Shown piece by piece: positions 8,760 to 19,179 of a stretch of DNA of 54,025 nucleotides. The translations under genes were made by a program, and so were the position numbers. How positions within the stretch are numbered: the first letter of the stretch is position 1; the number at the start of each line of letters is the position of its first letter. The notes below the pieces were generated by a model. The model had not been told where the DNA came from. It saw only the letters and a list, made by a program, of their open reading frames with translations, and searched no databases. The DNA comes from a virus, in IMG/VR virus record IMGVR_UViG_3300008448_000113, positions 1 to 54,025 of that record. One strand, given 5' to 3'.

Positions 8760-10629
8760 ACGAGTAATCTTCACCTGGGGAAGATTTAAAGGACACTCCT
8801 TAGCACATGCTGCGAGGAGTGTTCCTTCGTATCTAGAATGGATGTCAGGTCAAGAAGGATTACCCGAAGCGTGGCGTATTGCTGCCGCAAAAACTTTATT
8901 GGGTGAGGATATCGATGATTTGGACTTACCAAGAACCAGTTCCCCTACCATATCTTATAAAAATTTACCAGATACAAAATCCGATACTGTCGAAGTCATT
9001 TTAGTTGATAAAAAGACGGCGGCTGTTATCATGCCATATAATAAAACTTTATTGGCAAAATTTAAATATGAAATTGATGGTCGTAAATGGAACAATGATG
9101 AAAAGCATTGGGAATTTCCAATTGTACATTTACCAAAGTTTTTTTCTGTATTTCCTGATGCAAAATGTAAACCTGACGTATTAAAGCGATTGGAAGAATT
9201 AAAAACTCGTCGTCAAGACTTGGATGAAATACGACAGCAAGAGGATACGGAATTTAAAATCAAGGGTATGAAGTTAGACTTATATCCCTATCAAAAGATT
9301 GGTGTACAATTTGTGGATAGAGCAGGAGGTCGTTGTCTTATTGCGGATGCACCTGGATTAGGTAAGACCGTACAAGCGATTGCATACGCACAACATCATA
9401 ATTTAAAAACTATTATTGTGTGTCCTTTGTCCGTGGTAATCAATTGGCAACGTGAAATTAAAAAGTTTACCGGAAAGGAGAGTACTATATGGGATTCAAA
9501 GGGGTATGACGGTAAACTCGGAAATCAATTTCATATTACACATTATGATGCTGTTTCTAAAAATAATCATTGGCTTCGTGACCAAAAGTTCGATTTACTT
9601 GTGTGTGACGAAGCAACCTATCTTAAGAACCGTCAAACAATTCGTGCAAAAAGTGTCTTGGGTTCATACAAAGAGCGAAGAAAATATCCAGGTATTAAAA
9701 CCAAGTATAGTATCTTTCTTACCGGAACTCCTGTCATGTCTCGTCCTATTGAGGCGTTTTCATTATTAAACTTTTTGGACAAAGAACGATTCAATAATTT
9801 TTATCATTTTGTAGAACGGTATGGTGGATGGAAAGGTGATGCTCCTCGTAACTTACAAGACCTCCACGATCGTACTAAAGATTTGGTCATACGTAGAAAG
9901 AAAAGTGAAGTATTAACCGAACTTCCATCAAAACAACGAAATGATTTGTACGTAGAATTATCAAAAGACGAAAACAAAGAATATCAAAAATTATTAAAAG
10001 AAGTATTTGGTAAATGGAAGTTGGAAGGAAGACCATCTGTCACCCATATGCCAAAACTACAAGCGTTTTTGATACAACAGAAAATGCCACGATTGATAGA
10101 AATGATTGATGAATTTCTAGATAACGATAGACCTATATTAATTTTTAGTTGTTATATTGCTCCCTTGAAGTATTTGTTAAATCATTATGGTGACAAAGCA
10201 GCAATATTAACGGGGGAAATGAATAGAAATGACCGTCAAGAAACTATCGATAAATTAACGAGTGGACAAGCCAAGGTAGGATTATTCAGTCTCCGTGCCG
10301 CGGGTATGGGTATCGATGGATTACAAAAAGTTATCGATACCGTTGTATTTATCGATATGGATTGGACACCAGCAAACCATGAACAGGCCGAGGACCGTAC
10401 ACACCGTATAGGACAAACCAATCAAGTGCAGGCGTACTATATGATGTGTCAGGATACGATAGACGAATATATGCGGGACATTCTACGGGAAAAACAACAA
10501 GTCGCTGACCTTATTGTTGACGGGGCTTTGGTCACCCCTGAAAGTAATAAATCGTTTTTTAAAGAATTTGTTCGTAGAATTAATAAGGTGTACGATGGTG
10601 GTTTTACCGAAGAAAATATCACAGACTGA
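8737..10629 (+). CDS. SNF2-family helicase/ATPase with N-terminal DUF3820-like and HARP-like segments
   Basis: This protein of about 630 residues has a Walker A APGLGKT near residue 207, DEAT (motif II) near 290, an LTGTP motif III, and a C-terminal QAEDRTHRIGQ motif VI, all diagnostic of SNF2/SWI2 ATPases. The first ~55 residues (WGRFKGHSL to YLEWM) resemble the short DUF3820/ExoX-C module. The next ~70 residues, up to a WxFP motif, resemble the HARP module of annealing helicases such as SMARCAL1. A role in fork remodelling or recombination, comparable to T4 UvsW or Dda, is inferred. ATG at 8737 is preferred over the adjacent TTG at 8734. Confidence 0.85.
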   Translation: MNLHPSSERVIFTWGRFKGHSLAHAARSVPSYLEWMSGQEGLPEAWRIAAAKTLLGEDIDDLDLPRTSSPTISYKNLPDTKSDTVEVILVDKKTAAVIMPYNKTLLAKFKYEIDGRKWNNDEKHWEFPIVHLPKFFSVFPDAKCKPDVLKRLEELKTRRQDLDEIRQQEDTEFKIKGMKLDLYPYQKIGVQFVDRAGGRCLIADAPGLGKTVQAIAYAQHHNLKTIIVCPLSVVINWQREIKKFTGKESTIWDSKGYDGKLGNQFHITHYDAVSKNNHWLRDQKFDLLVCDEATYLKNRQTIRAKSVLGSYKERRKYPGIKTKYSIFLTGTPVMSRPIEAFSLLNFLDKERFNNFYHFVERYGGWKGDAPRNLQDLHDRTKDLVIRRKKSEVLTELPSKQRNDLYVELSKDENKEYQKLLKEVFGKWKLEGRPSVTHMPKLQAFLIQQKMPRLIEMIDEFLDNDRPILIFSCYIAPLKYLLNHYGDKAAILTGEMNRNDRQETIDKLTSGQAKVGLFSLRAAGMGIDGLQKVIDTVVFIDMDWTPANHEQAEDRTHRIGQTNQVQAYYMMCQDTIDEYMRDILREKQQVADLIVDGALVTPESNKSFFKEFVRRINKVYDGGFTEENITD

Positions 10630-10641
10630 TATTTATATAAA
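10628..10641 (+). promoter_or_regulatory. Candidate late promoter element
   Basis: The 14-base element GATATTTATATAAA precedes the first baseplate gene by 26 bases. The identical 14-mer occurs at 50073-50086, before the exported-protein block. Its TATA-rich core resembles T4 late promoters, which lack a -35 box; the late assignment is inference. Confidence 0.45.
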
Positions 10642-10667
10642 GTATTTACAATATAAGGAGTTATTTT

Positions 10668-11414
10668 ATGTCAAATGTTACATTCCCTACGGAAATTATC
10701 GATTTACCAAGTAAAGGGAAATTTTATCCAGTAGGGCATCCACTGGCGTCTGGGCAAGTTGAGTTAAAATATATGACCGCCAAGGAAGAAGATATTTTAA
10801 CTTCTACAAATCTTATTCAAAAGGGTGTTGTTTTGGATAAACTAATCGATAGTTTGATTGTTACCAAAGGTGTTACCCACGAAGATTTTCTAATTGGGGA
10901 TTTAAACGCAGTCATGGTTGCAGCACGTATTCTTGGATACGGTAAGGACTACGAGATGTCGATTACGTGTCCTAAGTGTAATACAGAACAAGATCATGTT
11001 GTAGACTTAACTGAGTTGGATACAAAGGAATTATCCGAAGATGCAAGTTTGTCATTCAAACTACCAGCGAGTGGTAGGACGGTCAAAATTCAACTAATGA
11101 CACGTAAGTTGGAAAAAAATATAGATAAAGAATTAACGGCTATTAAGAAGGTGGGATTACAAGTAGAACCAGAAGCATCCACTCGTCTTCGTTATATTAT
11201 TTCGGAAGTTGATGGTGTTTCTGATCAAAAAACTATTCGTGAAACGGTAGAAAATATGTTAGTACGTGATACCAAGGCACTTCGTGACTTCTATAAGTCT
11301 GTCACGCCGGATGTACAATTTGAATCTATTTTTACATGTTCAAATTGTTCACATACCGATAAATTGCCAATCGGTATCGGCATTAACTTTTTTTGGCCTG
11401 ACGCAAGAGTATAG
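10668..11414 (+). CDS. 26: Baseplate hub protein, T4 gp26-like
   Basis: This is a 248-residue protein. It begins with a P-S-K-G-x-FYP motif, followed by an MTAKEEDIL segment and an AARILGYGKDY segment typical of T4-type gp26 hub proteins. Two CxxC pairs (CPKC near residue 104, CSNC near 223) could bind zinc. AAGGAG lies eight bases before the ATG. It opens the tail block and is followed by the tape-measure gene, as expected for hub assembly. The 3' end contains a T7 run, FFWPDARV and a stop that overlaps the frame of the next small gene. Confidence 0.75.
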   Translation: MSNVTFPTEIIDLPSKGKFYPVGHPLASGQVELKYMTAKEEDILTSTNLIQKGVVLDKLIDSLIVTKGVTHEDFLIGDLNAVMVAARILGYGKDYEMSITCPKCNTEQDHVVDLTELDTKELSEDASLSFKLPASGRTVKIQLMTRKLEKNIDKELTAIKKVGLQVEPEASTRLRYIISEVDGVSDQKTIRETVENMLVRDTKALRDFYKSVTPDVQFESIFTCSNCSHTDKLPIGIGINFFWPDARV

Positions 11415-11442
11415 GTTAGCGGTACATAAAGTCATTTTTTCT

Positions 11443-11589
11443 ATGATATATTATGGAAAGGGTGGCTTTACATTCCAAGATTTATATAATATGCCCGTGT
11501 TCTTGCGCGGCTTCTATTTGAAGGAAATGAACGACGCAGTAGAAAACCATAATGCAGAGATAGAAAAAATTAAAAATAAAACTAGATGA
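11443..11589 (+). CDS. gp51-like baseplate hub assembly protein, start unclear
   Basis: The product has a YYGKGGFTFQDLYNMP core followed by a basic-aromatic helix, typical of the small hub-assembly (gp51-like) proteins that follow gp26 in T4-like phages. The only ATG, at 11443, gives 48 residues and cuts off an apparently conserved segment (EYRLAVHKVIFS) that is open upstream in the same frame and overlaps the end of gp26. No GTG or TTG start exists between the gp26 region and 11443. A CTG at 11398 or a +1 frameshift from gp26 at a T7 run (11388-11394) could supply the N-terminus. Confidence 0.55.
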   Translation: MIYYGKGGFTFQDLYNMPVFLRGFYLKEMNDAVENHNAEIEKIKNKTR

Positions 11590-11597
11590 GATAATCA

Positions 11598-14321
11598 ATG
11601 GCGATAGATGATAATCTTGATTTTAGAGATCAAGTCAAAAAAGCAGAGTTTGAAAAACTAGCACAGAATTCCAGAAGTCTTGCCGCTAATCTATCAGCTG
11701 CCAGTAAAGAATCAAATAATTTTATACAACGGTTAATATTAAATAACAAAGCTATCTCTGCACAACAAAAATCTATCTCACAACAGTTAATCGCGGATAG
11801 AGCTCAATTAAGATTAAATACTGAACGGTCCCGTTTATTACAAGACGACAATAATAGATTAAAACGACTAATACAACAAAAAAAGGCAGAAGCTGAATTA
11901 ATAGCCACCACGGGAAGAGATTCTCGTGGACGATTTAGGGGTGCCGCTGACATCGATAGATTGTCTACCGAGGCCAACACATTAACGTCACAATACCAAG
12001 GTCAAGTTTTAACGCAACGATCGTTAATGGCAGAATCGGAAGGATTGGAACAAAGTATGAGTCAATCCGGTAAGGAATTAAAAGGTTTGAAGATGCAAGG
12101 CATCGCTATGGCTGCGCAAGAAATATCCAAGGTCATTAAACAGTTTGCCGATGCAATGGCACAATTGGTAAATCTTATATACAAAACACAACAAGATTTA
12201 ACAGTACAGATGGGTACTGCGACCGACGTATTGTTCGATGCGCAGATGAATGTTATACAATCGTACATGCCGTTTAGCGGTGGTCCAATACTTAATAGAG
12301 ATGAAATTGTAAATGCATTTTCGAGTTTTAAGAAAGAATTTGGAACAATATTATCGTCGGAAGAAGCAACACGTATTGCAGCGGAATCTAAAAGATTAGG
12401 TATTTCATCTGACACGTATGTAAAGGCTAGACGAGCATTCTTGGGAACTGGTAATGCAGAAACCGTTAGAATGCAAGCAATGGCAGAATTCCAGAAACAA
12501 GGATTATCTGCCGGCGCAGCATTACAATATGCGGCGGAAAATGCCGATTTATTAGCAATTGCCGGTGATAAATACGCAGATTCATTATTTAAAGCGGCAG
12601 CGGAATCCAAGAAGATTGGTGTTAATCTTCGTGATATAGAAAAATTTGCAAATAGTCTTGTTGGTGACTTTGAAGGATCATTAGAAAATTTCGCTGAATT
12701 AAGTGCCCTTGGTGTTGAGATGGACTTCAACAAATTGGCAGAAGCTGCGGCTACCGGTACACCGGAAGAAATGCAAGCGGTACTCAAAGAACAATTAAGT
12801 TTATCGGGTATTACTGGTGAAGAATTACAACGAAATCGACAACTTAGATTATCACTATCACAAACCACAGGTCTAGACGACGCAAGTATATTACGATTGG
12901 CGGGTGTTGTACAACAACCAACAGAACAAACGGTTGAAGAAAAACAAGTAACACTCCTATCCAGTATATCAGAAAACATAGCAAAACTAACTAGAATATT
13001 TGCTGTAGCGGCTGGTATAATTGGCGGTGGTCTTGCCGGATTTGCTGCTAGTGGAGGAAACCCATTTGGTGCGATAGTTGGTGCAATCACAGGTGGTTAT
13101 GCTGCTACGAAGTTTGCAACCGGTGGATTTGTACGTGGGGCAGGAACATCAACTAGTGATAGCATTCCTGCGATGTTATCTGATGGTGAATACGTATTAA
13201 ATGCTGGTGCGGTTAGAAGTTTGGGTGTTGATACATTGAATAGTTTAAATTCAATGAAACCAGACGGTATTTCTGACGATGACGATACCATGTATCTAAA
13301 ACGTGGTGGTCCGGTAAAGAAGAAACGGAAAGCAAAACTAGAAAAACCAACAGAACCACAACCTGAACAATTTACCTTACTTGGAAAAACCTACAATAGA
13401 ATCAATAAAGATATTCCAACGTGGGCGGAAAAGGCATTAATTTTATCAATTTCCGCTGCGGGACGAGTCGCATCAGCTTTTTCACAAGATCCAAAGGCCG
13501 ATATATTCAAACAAGCTGTATTGGACAGACGAACAAAACCATTCACAGAAAATGATTTTTCAGCTGAAATGTTGGACAGTTTGGCGATGTTATATGCTAC
13601 TCTACCAAAACCAAAAAATGCAATACGTGATTATAATAGTTACAAAAATGCAAAACAAATGCTTTCTGGCTTCGGTAATGTAGCAAAAAATATTAATGAG
13701 TGGGAACTGATAATAGGTAGAGCTAATATTAGTAAATCAAAGACCGGTGTAAAATTTTCCGACGTTTATGATTTTAATGATTATGAATCCTCTAAGTGGC
13801 TTTCGTCCAAGGGACGAAGTAAAGACGAAGGTATTCTTACCAAATGGGGACTCGACGTTGCGGGAAATAGAAAAATTGGGATATCAAATATAATGTCGTG
13901 GTTGGGTAGACGAGCATTACCTGGTGATGTGGGTGGGGTTCCCGTAGAAGTACAACTCAATAATGACCAATTAAAAGTTGCAAAAAGTCAATTGAAGTCT
14001 GTGGGATTACCGAAAAAACACGCAGGTGGACTTATCGGTGGTCAAGGTGAAGTACCTACCATGTTGGAGGCTGGTGAATTCGTAGTAAGCGCCAAAGCTA
14101 CACAAGCGTATGGAAGTGATATGTTAGGTAAAATAAATACTGGAGCATACGCACAGGAACAACCTGTTGTTAATAACAATGTAAAGGTTGACACTGGTCG
14201 ATTGGAAGCAAAAATGGACAATTTAGTTTCTGCAATACGATCCATGAAAGTTGAAATGAATGGTTATGAAGTTGGTCATGTCTCGTTTAATGAAGCACGT
14301 ACACCACTACGAGTAAGATAA
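11598..14321 (+). CDS. Tail tape measure protein
   Basis: This 907-residue protein starts with a long helical, Gln/Lys/Ala-rich coiled-coil region. It has a small hydrophobic Gly/Ala segment near residues 470-500. It contains two copies of the tape-measure signature GGF(V)xGxG-x-S-D-S-I-P-A-M-L-S-x-GEYVLNA (near residues 512-535) and AGGLIGGQGEVPTMLEAGEFVVS (near 808-830). It lies directly after the hub genes and before baseplate genes. Its length would set tail length. The role is secure by motif and context. Confidence 0.8.
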   Translation: MAIDDNLDFRDQVKKAEFEKLAQNSRSLAANLSAASKESNNFIQRLILNNKAISAQQKSISQQLIADRAQLRLNTERSRLLQDDNNRLKRLIQQKKAEAELIATTGRDSRGRFRGAADIDRLSTEANTLTSQYQGQVLTQRSLMAESEGLEQSMSQSGKELKGLKMQGIAMAAQEISKVIKQFADAMAQLVNLIYKTQQDLTVQMGTATDVLFDAQMNVIQSYMPFSGGPILNRDEIVNAFSSFKKEFGTILSSEEATRIAAESKRLGISSDTYVKARRAFLGTGNAETVRMQAMAEFQKQGLSAGAALQYAAENADLLAIAGDKYADSLFKAAAESKKIGVNLRDIEKFANSLVGDFEGSLENFAELSALGVEMDFNKLAEAAATGTPEEMQAVLKEQLSLSGITGEELQRNRQLRLSLSQTTGLDDASILRLAGVVQQPTEQTVEEKQVTLLSSISENIAKLTRIFAVAAGIIGGGLAGFAASGGNPFGAIVGAITGGYAATKFATGGFVRGAGTSTSDSIPAMLSDGEYVLNAGAVRSLGVDTLNSLNSMKPDGISDDDDTMYLKRGGPVKKKRKAKLEKPTEPQPEQFTLLGKTYNRINKDIPTWAEKALILSISAAGRVASAFSQDPKADIFKQAVLDRRTKPFTENDFSAEMLDSLAMLYATLPKPKNAIRDYNSYKNAKQMLSGFGNVAKNINEWELIIGRANISKSKTGVKFSDVYDFNDYESSKWLSSKGRSKDEGILTKWGLDVAGNRKIGISNIMSWLGRRALPGDVGGVPVEVQLNNDQLKVAKSQLKSVGLPKKHAGGLIGGQGEVPTMLEAGEFVVSAKATQAYGSDMLGKINTGAYAQEQPVVNNNVKVDTGRLEAKMDNLVSAIRSMKVEMNGYEVGHVSFNEARTPLRVR

Positions 14322-14322
14322 T

Positions 14323-16365
14323 ATGGCAAAAATCTTCAGTAAGATAGCAGAAAAAAATACAGGACTACAACAAGTATATAATGATTCTACTGTACAAGTG
14401 GAACCACTGAATTATATACGAAGTGTTATAACTAACACTCCAATGTCAACTGGAATTTTTGCAAACGATATTTTTCGTATTCAACGAATATATAACCTGT
14501 ACGCAACATCAGATAGACAGTATATCGAATTTACTGCAAATAAATTACGAATTGTTCCTATTGTACGTAAATCACGAACCAGTACAATTTATGACGCATT
14601 TCCTGCAAATGTAAATCCGTGGGGTCAACAAACTATCACCAATACACCTATTGCGGGTACGTTGATTGAAATCAAACCTGATAGTAAGGATATACCAGAA
14701 CCAAGTCTTATGCGACAAGACTCGCAGACATTACCGATTATATCCGGTCCACGAGATGAAAAACGATTAGTTAAATATTTGAAAACTTCCGAAGGATTAA
14801 AGTTTTTAGCACAACAACAAGTTTTACAAGCAGGAAATACATTCAAGCAAACACGACGATATAATCCATTGTCCGTTCCCTTAGCAACGGCAAAGTATAC
14901 GTTGGCGAGTCTAACAAACCCATTAGAACGTGTTAGTCGTATGTTATCGGTTGATATGCAAAGTAGTGCGGGTGGTATTCCACAGATGTTAGATGTATCC
15001 GATATAGCAGGACGATTACAACAAGAAACGGTACTGGGTAAACAACAACAATTACAAATACGATTTGTTGGTGGTCAACAACAAGGTAGTAACAGAAATA
15101 CCTTACTCGGACAGGTAATACGAACTGGAATTAATCGTGGTATACAAACCATAGCCAACCGTACCAATATTAAGTTTTTTGGTCGTAAAGTTAATCTAGG
15201 TCAGTTGGGGCGAAAGATTGGATCTTTAGCACAGACAGCACAAGCAATCAATCGAGCATTGACTATTGATAATGCAACGTTACGAGAAAATCAAACGGCA
15301 TATGATGCATTGATTCGTGATGAGTTATGGCCACTGGTAAAAAATAAAGATGGAATTAAAATTAATTTCTTTATTGAAAAGAAAAATTATGTAGAACGTG
15401 CACAAAAGTCATTAGATTTGGCAAAGTTACGTGGGAAGTTGCATAATAACTTTTTCACTAAACCATATCCATCGATAGAAGAAGATTATAGAAGTTCCGA
15501 TTCGTACACAGAAGATGTACAAACCGATGTAGGATCTATAAATGGTGTTGTTAGTGCACGATATATGAAAGATCCTATGAATTTTGACGAATCTGGTAAA
15601 CCTGTTTTTACACCACGATTATTGGATGGTAAGCATTCCGACGAAGATTTTATAAAATTTAAAATTATAGTTCCCACTCTATATGATGAAGGAATTTATT
15701 TTCGTGCATTTATTCAAGATTTTAAACACGAAGCGAAGGGTGAATACGATGAACAAAGATATGTTGGTCGTCCTGAACGATTCGTGGTATATAAGGGTAT
15801 GAGTCGTTCTGTATCTTTTTCATTATACTTGACAGCGTTTTCCAAAGATGAATTATCCGCTGTGTGGGTTCGTGCAAATATGTTGAATAAACTCGTGTAT
15901 CCAGTTAATTCTCGTGGAGGATATATGACTCCTCCGTTAGTAAAGATGACACTTGGAAATATTTTGGTAGATCAACCTGGATATGTTACCGACATTAATA
16001 TGGATTTGTCGGATTCTACATGGGATATCGATGCGGAAGTAACACAATTCGTCAAACTCACAATCAATTTTAGTTTGTTGGAAAAGAATTTTATTACGCA
16101 AACAAATGCAAATCCGGTAGCAGGAACAGATTTGTTCGCAAATCAATTGATAACAGAACAACTGGACAAAACACCAATATTATCTAGAGATCTTGGAATC
16201 AATATAAACTTACCACAAATTGATTTACGACCAACAAATGATCCTCTCTCACAAGAAAATCTTAGGTCTGATATACAGGCAACAATACAGAACCGTAATG
16301 ATAGAATAGCAAAGGAAGCTATAAAACAAGCTGATAGAATTAACAATCTCCTAAGTAGAGCATAA
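14323..16365 (+). CDS. Baseplate / tail tube-associated structural protein
   Basis: This is a 680-residue protein starting one base after the tape-measure stop. The C-terminal half (about 430-600) contains a beta-rich region with VSFSLYLTAF, YMTPPLVKMTLG and WDIDAEVTQFVKLTINFSLL. That pattern resembles tail-tube or baseplate-cap folds (T4 gp48/gp54 type). The exact T4 counterpart is uncertain. Context between the tape measure and a LysM baseplate protein supports a structural role. Confidence 0.6.
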   Translation: MAKIFSKIAEKNTGLQQVYNDSTVQVEPLNYIRSVITNTPMSTGIFANDIFRIQRIYNLYATSDRQYIEFTANKLRIVPIVRKSRTSTIYDAFPANVNPWGQQTITNTPIAGTLIEIKPDSKDIPEPSLMRQDSQTLPIISGPRDEKRLVKYLKTSEGLKFLAQQQVLQAGNTFKQTRRYNPLSVPLATAKYTLASLTNPLERVSRMLSVDMQSSAGGIPQMLDVSDIAGRLQQETVLGKQQQLQIRFVGGQQQGSNRNTLLGQVIRTGINRGIQTIANRTNIKFFGRKVNLGQLGRKIGSLAQTAQAINRALTIDNATLRENQTAYDALIRDELWPLVKNKDGIKINFFIEKKNYVERAQKSLDLAKLRGKLHNNFFTKPYPSIEEDYRSSDSYTEDVQTDVGSINGVVSARYMKDPMNFDESGKPVFTPRLLDGKHSDEDFIKFKIIVPTLYDEGIYFRAFIQDFKHEAKGEYDEQRYVGRPERFVVYKGMSRSVSFSLYLTAFSKDELSAVWVRANMLNKLVYPVNSRGGYMTPPLVKMTLGNILVDQPGYVTDINMDLSDSTWDIDAEVTQFVKLTINFSLLEKNFITQTNANPVAGTDLFANQLITEQLDKTPILSRDLGININLPQIDLRPTNDPLSQENLRSDIQATIQNRNDRIAKEAIKQADRINNLLSRA

Positions 16366-16367
16366 CT

Positions 16368-16637
16368 ATGGAAAACAAATACATATCGGATTTACAGGTT
16401 GAAAAAACGTTGGAAGGTAAATCATACTATACCACGGTAATACCATCGCAAGTACAACGAGATTTGTTTGAATTTTCTATTGTAACTAGAGGAATTCAAC
16501 GATTTGATAATCTTGCGTACAAGTATTACAAAGATGCTAGTAAGTGGTGGATTATTGCAAAAGCGAATAATATGGTTGATGGGAATCTATTTATTGAACC
16601 TGGGACACGTATAGTCATTCCATCAGTAGGTTTATAA
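16368..16637 (+). CDS. LysM-like baseplate protein (gp53 / gpX type)
   Basis: This is an 89-residue protein. It has the compact LysM-like pattern of short tail proteins: RFDNLAYKYYKDASKWWIIAKANN, then a PGTRIVIP strand at the end. Such proteins (P2 gpX; the LysM-like part of T4 gp53) sit in baseplates. It is closely packed, two bases after one structural gene and two before the next. Confidence 0.7.
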   Translation: MENKYISDLQVEKTLEGKSYYTTVIPSQVQRDLFEFSIVTRGIQRFDNLAYKYYKDASKWWIIAKANNMVDGNLFIEPGTRIVIPSVGL

Positions 16638-16638
16638 T

Positions 16639-19173
16639 ATGTCAATTGGTTCACCGTTTGAAAAGTTTAATGTCTTTGATGAAGATATACAAAAAGAATT
16701 AGAAGCTCGTCGATTGTCCGACAATCTTGTAGAAATTAGAACGCCATTTTTACGATATACTACAACGGTAGAGTTTCCTACCGCACAATGGTACACAGAC
16801 TTAGCTAAAAAAGCTGGTGCTACGGACGCATTTAATTACATAGCACCATACGATTTGGGAAGATACGCTGGATGTAAGTTCTTCACACTCGGTGTTCATG
16901 GATTGGATGACGATAAATCTCTGTTTGATAGTATGTACGGAGTGCAAGATAATTCTGGATTAATTGTAGGTACTACATATTCGCAAGAAGATAATACACA
17001 ACGTCTGGTCAGAACTAGTCAATTTGGTAATTCAGTTACAAAACTAGACCAACGATTCGACTCACCACAATCATATCCACCACCAGGAATAGAAAGTGCT
17101 ACCGTTGAACGATTACGAAACGGAAATGTGTTGAAGTTTATGGTAAATGTTGTCTGTTATACAAAACAACAATTAGACATGTTGGAATTATTGGCATTTT
17201 CACCTGGAATGACTTGTGTGTTAGAGTGGGGAAATCTTATATCTACTCCATTTGGTGAAAAAGGATTACGTAAAGATAGAATATTGAATTTCAGAAATGT
17301 ACGTGATACTGAACTTGGGTTGGATTATTGGATAAAGTTGATGACCGGTGGATTACGCCGTCGTGGAGCTTCCAAAGGTGCTCGTAGTTTATTTATAGAC
17401 GCGGTATGTAAACCAAACAATTATCATTATGATTATGCAATTGCAAGAATTGCAAATGTAAAAACAGAAGTTGCAAATAACAAGTATAGTACAACGGTAA
17501 TTGCGTATGGTGTGGCAGATAACATCATGCATATATCTGCATACGCAACAAATAACTCAGATTTTGCAGAAGAACCAAACAATAAAGAAAACACATACAT
17601 CACATCTATTCGTGAGTATTTTGCTCCACGGTCGAAGTTTAATTATTTATTGAACAACATGGTACAAGATACGCAGATTGTAAAGTTTGATGAACCTGAC
17701 AATGCCAATGAAGTAACTGGACCTGGTGCCGCTGCGGGAGCGGGAACACCAACCAATGACTTGGGACAAGAACAAACATTTTACATTACACTAAAAAAGT
17801 TTATAGAATATTTTATTAATAATCCAGAAGATGGAGTAGCTAAAATAGTAAACGCATCACTTAATATAAGTGATAGTGTCAATACAAAAAATAATAGAAA
17901 TGATAGCGTGGAATTATTGGTGGATGTTACCGATTTAAAAATTGGGTATAATGAATTGCTAAGGTCAACCGATCCGTCAACAATTTTGATTGTAAATAAA
18001 CGTGCGATGGATAGGGCAGATATATCAAAGACGGTAAAGGAATATCTGAACACCCAAACACAAAAAGTACAAACGAGTAACAATAAAAAACCACTTGTCA
18101 GTAAAATAGAAGGTAATCAATTTCTTCAAGTAGAACCGGATGGAAATCCCTCTGGAGTTGCATCGGCTGCAACCGGTATTTGGTTGAATAGTAAAATGAT
18201 ACAAGAGGTATTTTTACAAGCACGAACATTTCATGAAGCTATGGAAACCATATTGAATAGAATAAATTCTGCAACCGAAGGGTATTGGGATTTAGGATTG
18301 ATGTATGACGAAGAATATTCTGCTTTTAGAATTGTTGATGGTAATTTAAAAGAATTTCCAAAAGCACCGCAGAAGATATACACATTCAATAAAAGATTAC
18401 CAAATAATCCAACATCACAAGGAGTTGAAGGGCCTGAGGTATTGGATATAAAGATTAATATGGATTACCCCAAACTATTAATTTCGCAGTTGGGTATATC
18501 CGCATTGAGTAATTCTTCGGGAAATCCAGATAGAAAAGATTTAAATTTTGCAAGAAATCCATTACTTGGACCTAGACTATGGGACATATTTAGAAAAGAA
18601 CAACCGTTCGATAAGTCTAGAAGCAAAACACAACAAACTCCACCACCGAGTAATGTTGCGAGTAAAGTTGATGAGTTTGTAAAATCCACGTTGAAAAATT
18701 CTCTATATGATGATGTCCGTACAAATTTAACCCGACAACTAAATATAGCGGGATTTGATACATTACCAATCAACACTAGACAAGCATTGACTTCGATATT
18801 TTCCATACAACGTCCTCTTACACAAGACGAAGCACGGGGATTTTTAAATATCATTCAATCCGATGATTTAACTATCAGTCAAGTTAATGCTATCAAAGTT
18901 GTATTGGGATTACGATCCGAAGCGATTATAAAACAAGCGAAGAAATTAGAATATAATAGTTGGGATGGTTTTGAGTTTACTTTGGCACGTGTAACAAAAG
19001 CAGATGTGTCGAATCAAATAAAAACTGTGAAGAATAATATTAAAAATAGTGAAACATCCTTATTAAATTTAATTAATGGTAGATCTGCATCGACAGTACA
19101 ACCACCACCAAATCAAAATGAATTGCGACCAAACACGCAACCAGCAGGTGGTTTACCTGGAGCAATTAGGTAA
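16639..19173 (+). CDS. Large baseplate structural protein
   Basis: This is an 844-residue protein with no enzymatic motif that I recognise. It is Asn/Thr-rich with alternating beta segments. A TCVLEWGN stretch lies near residues 194-201, and the C-terminal tail is proline-rich. Position between the LysM-like protein and a lysozyme-containing hub protein argues for a baseplate hub or wedge component. No confident T4 equivalent can be given. Confidence 0.6.
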   Translation: MSIGSPFEKFNVFDEDIQKELEARRLSDNLVEIRTPFLRYTTTVEFPTAQWYTDLAKKAGATDAFNYIAPYDLGRYAGCKFFTLGVHGLDDDKSLFDSMYGVQDNSGLIVGTTYSQEDNTQRLVRTSQFGNSVTKLDQRFDSPQSYPPPGIESATVERLRNGNVLKFMVNVVCYTKQQLDMLELLAFSPGMTCVLEWGNLISTPFGEKGLRKDRILNFRNVRDTELGLDYWIKLMTGGLRRRGASKGARSLFIDAVCKPNNYHYDYAIARIANVKTEVANNKYSTTVIAYGVADNIMHISAYATNNSDFAEEPNNKENTYITSIREYFAPRSKFNYLLNNMVQDTQIVKFDEPDNANEVTGPGAAAGAGTPTNDLGQEQTFYITLKKFIEYFINNPEDGVAKIVNASLNISDSVNTKNNRNDSVELLVDVTDLKIGYNELLRSTDPSTILIVNKRAMDRADISKTVKEYLNTQTQKVQTSNNKKPLVSKIEGNQFLQVEPDGNPSGVASAATGIWLNSKMIQEVFLQARTFHEAMETILNRINSATEGYWDLGLMYDEEYSAFRIVDGNLKEFPKAPQKIYTFNKRLPNNPTSQGVEGPEVLDIKINMDYPKLLISQLGISALSNSSGNPDRKDLNFARNPLLGPRLWDIFRKEQPFDKSRSKTQQTPPPSNVASKVDEFVKSTLKNSLYDDVRTNLTRQLNIAGFDTLPINTRQALTSIFSIQRPLTQDEARGFLNIIQSDDLTISQVNAIKVVLGLRSEAIIKQAKKLEYNSWDGFEFTLARVTKADVSNQIKTVKNNIKNSETSLLNLINGRSASTVQPPPNQNELRPNTQPAGGLPGAIR

Positions 19174-19179
19174 TAAATT

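Noticed and set aside
12062-13090. 342-codon open frame on the minus strand within the tape-measure gene
   Set aside because: The plus-strand gene has clear tape-measure motifs; the minus frame is Ser/Ala/Cys-rich with no motif and no ribosome binding site.
15831-15860. TTGACA inside the 14323 structural gene as a promoter
   Set aside because: No -10-like hexamer at 16-18 bases and no gene start shortly downstream.
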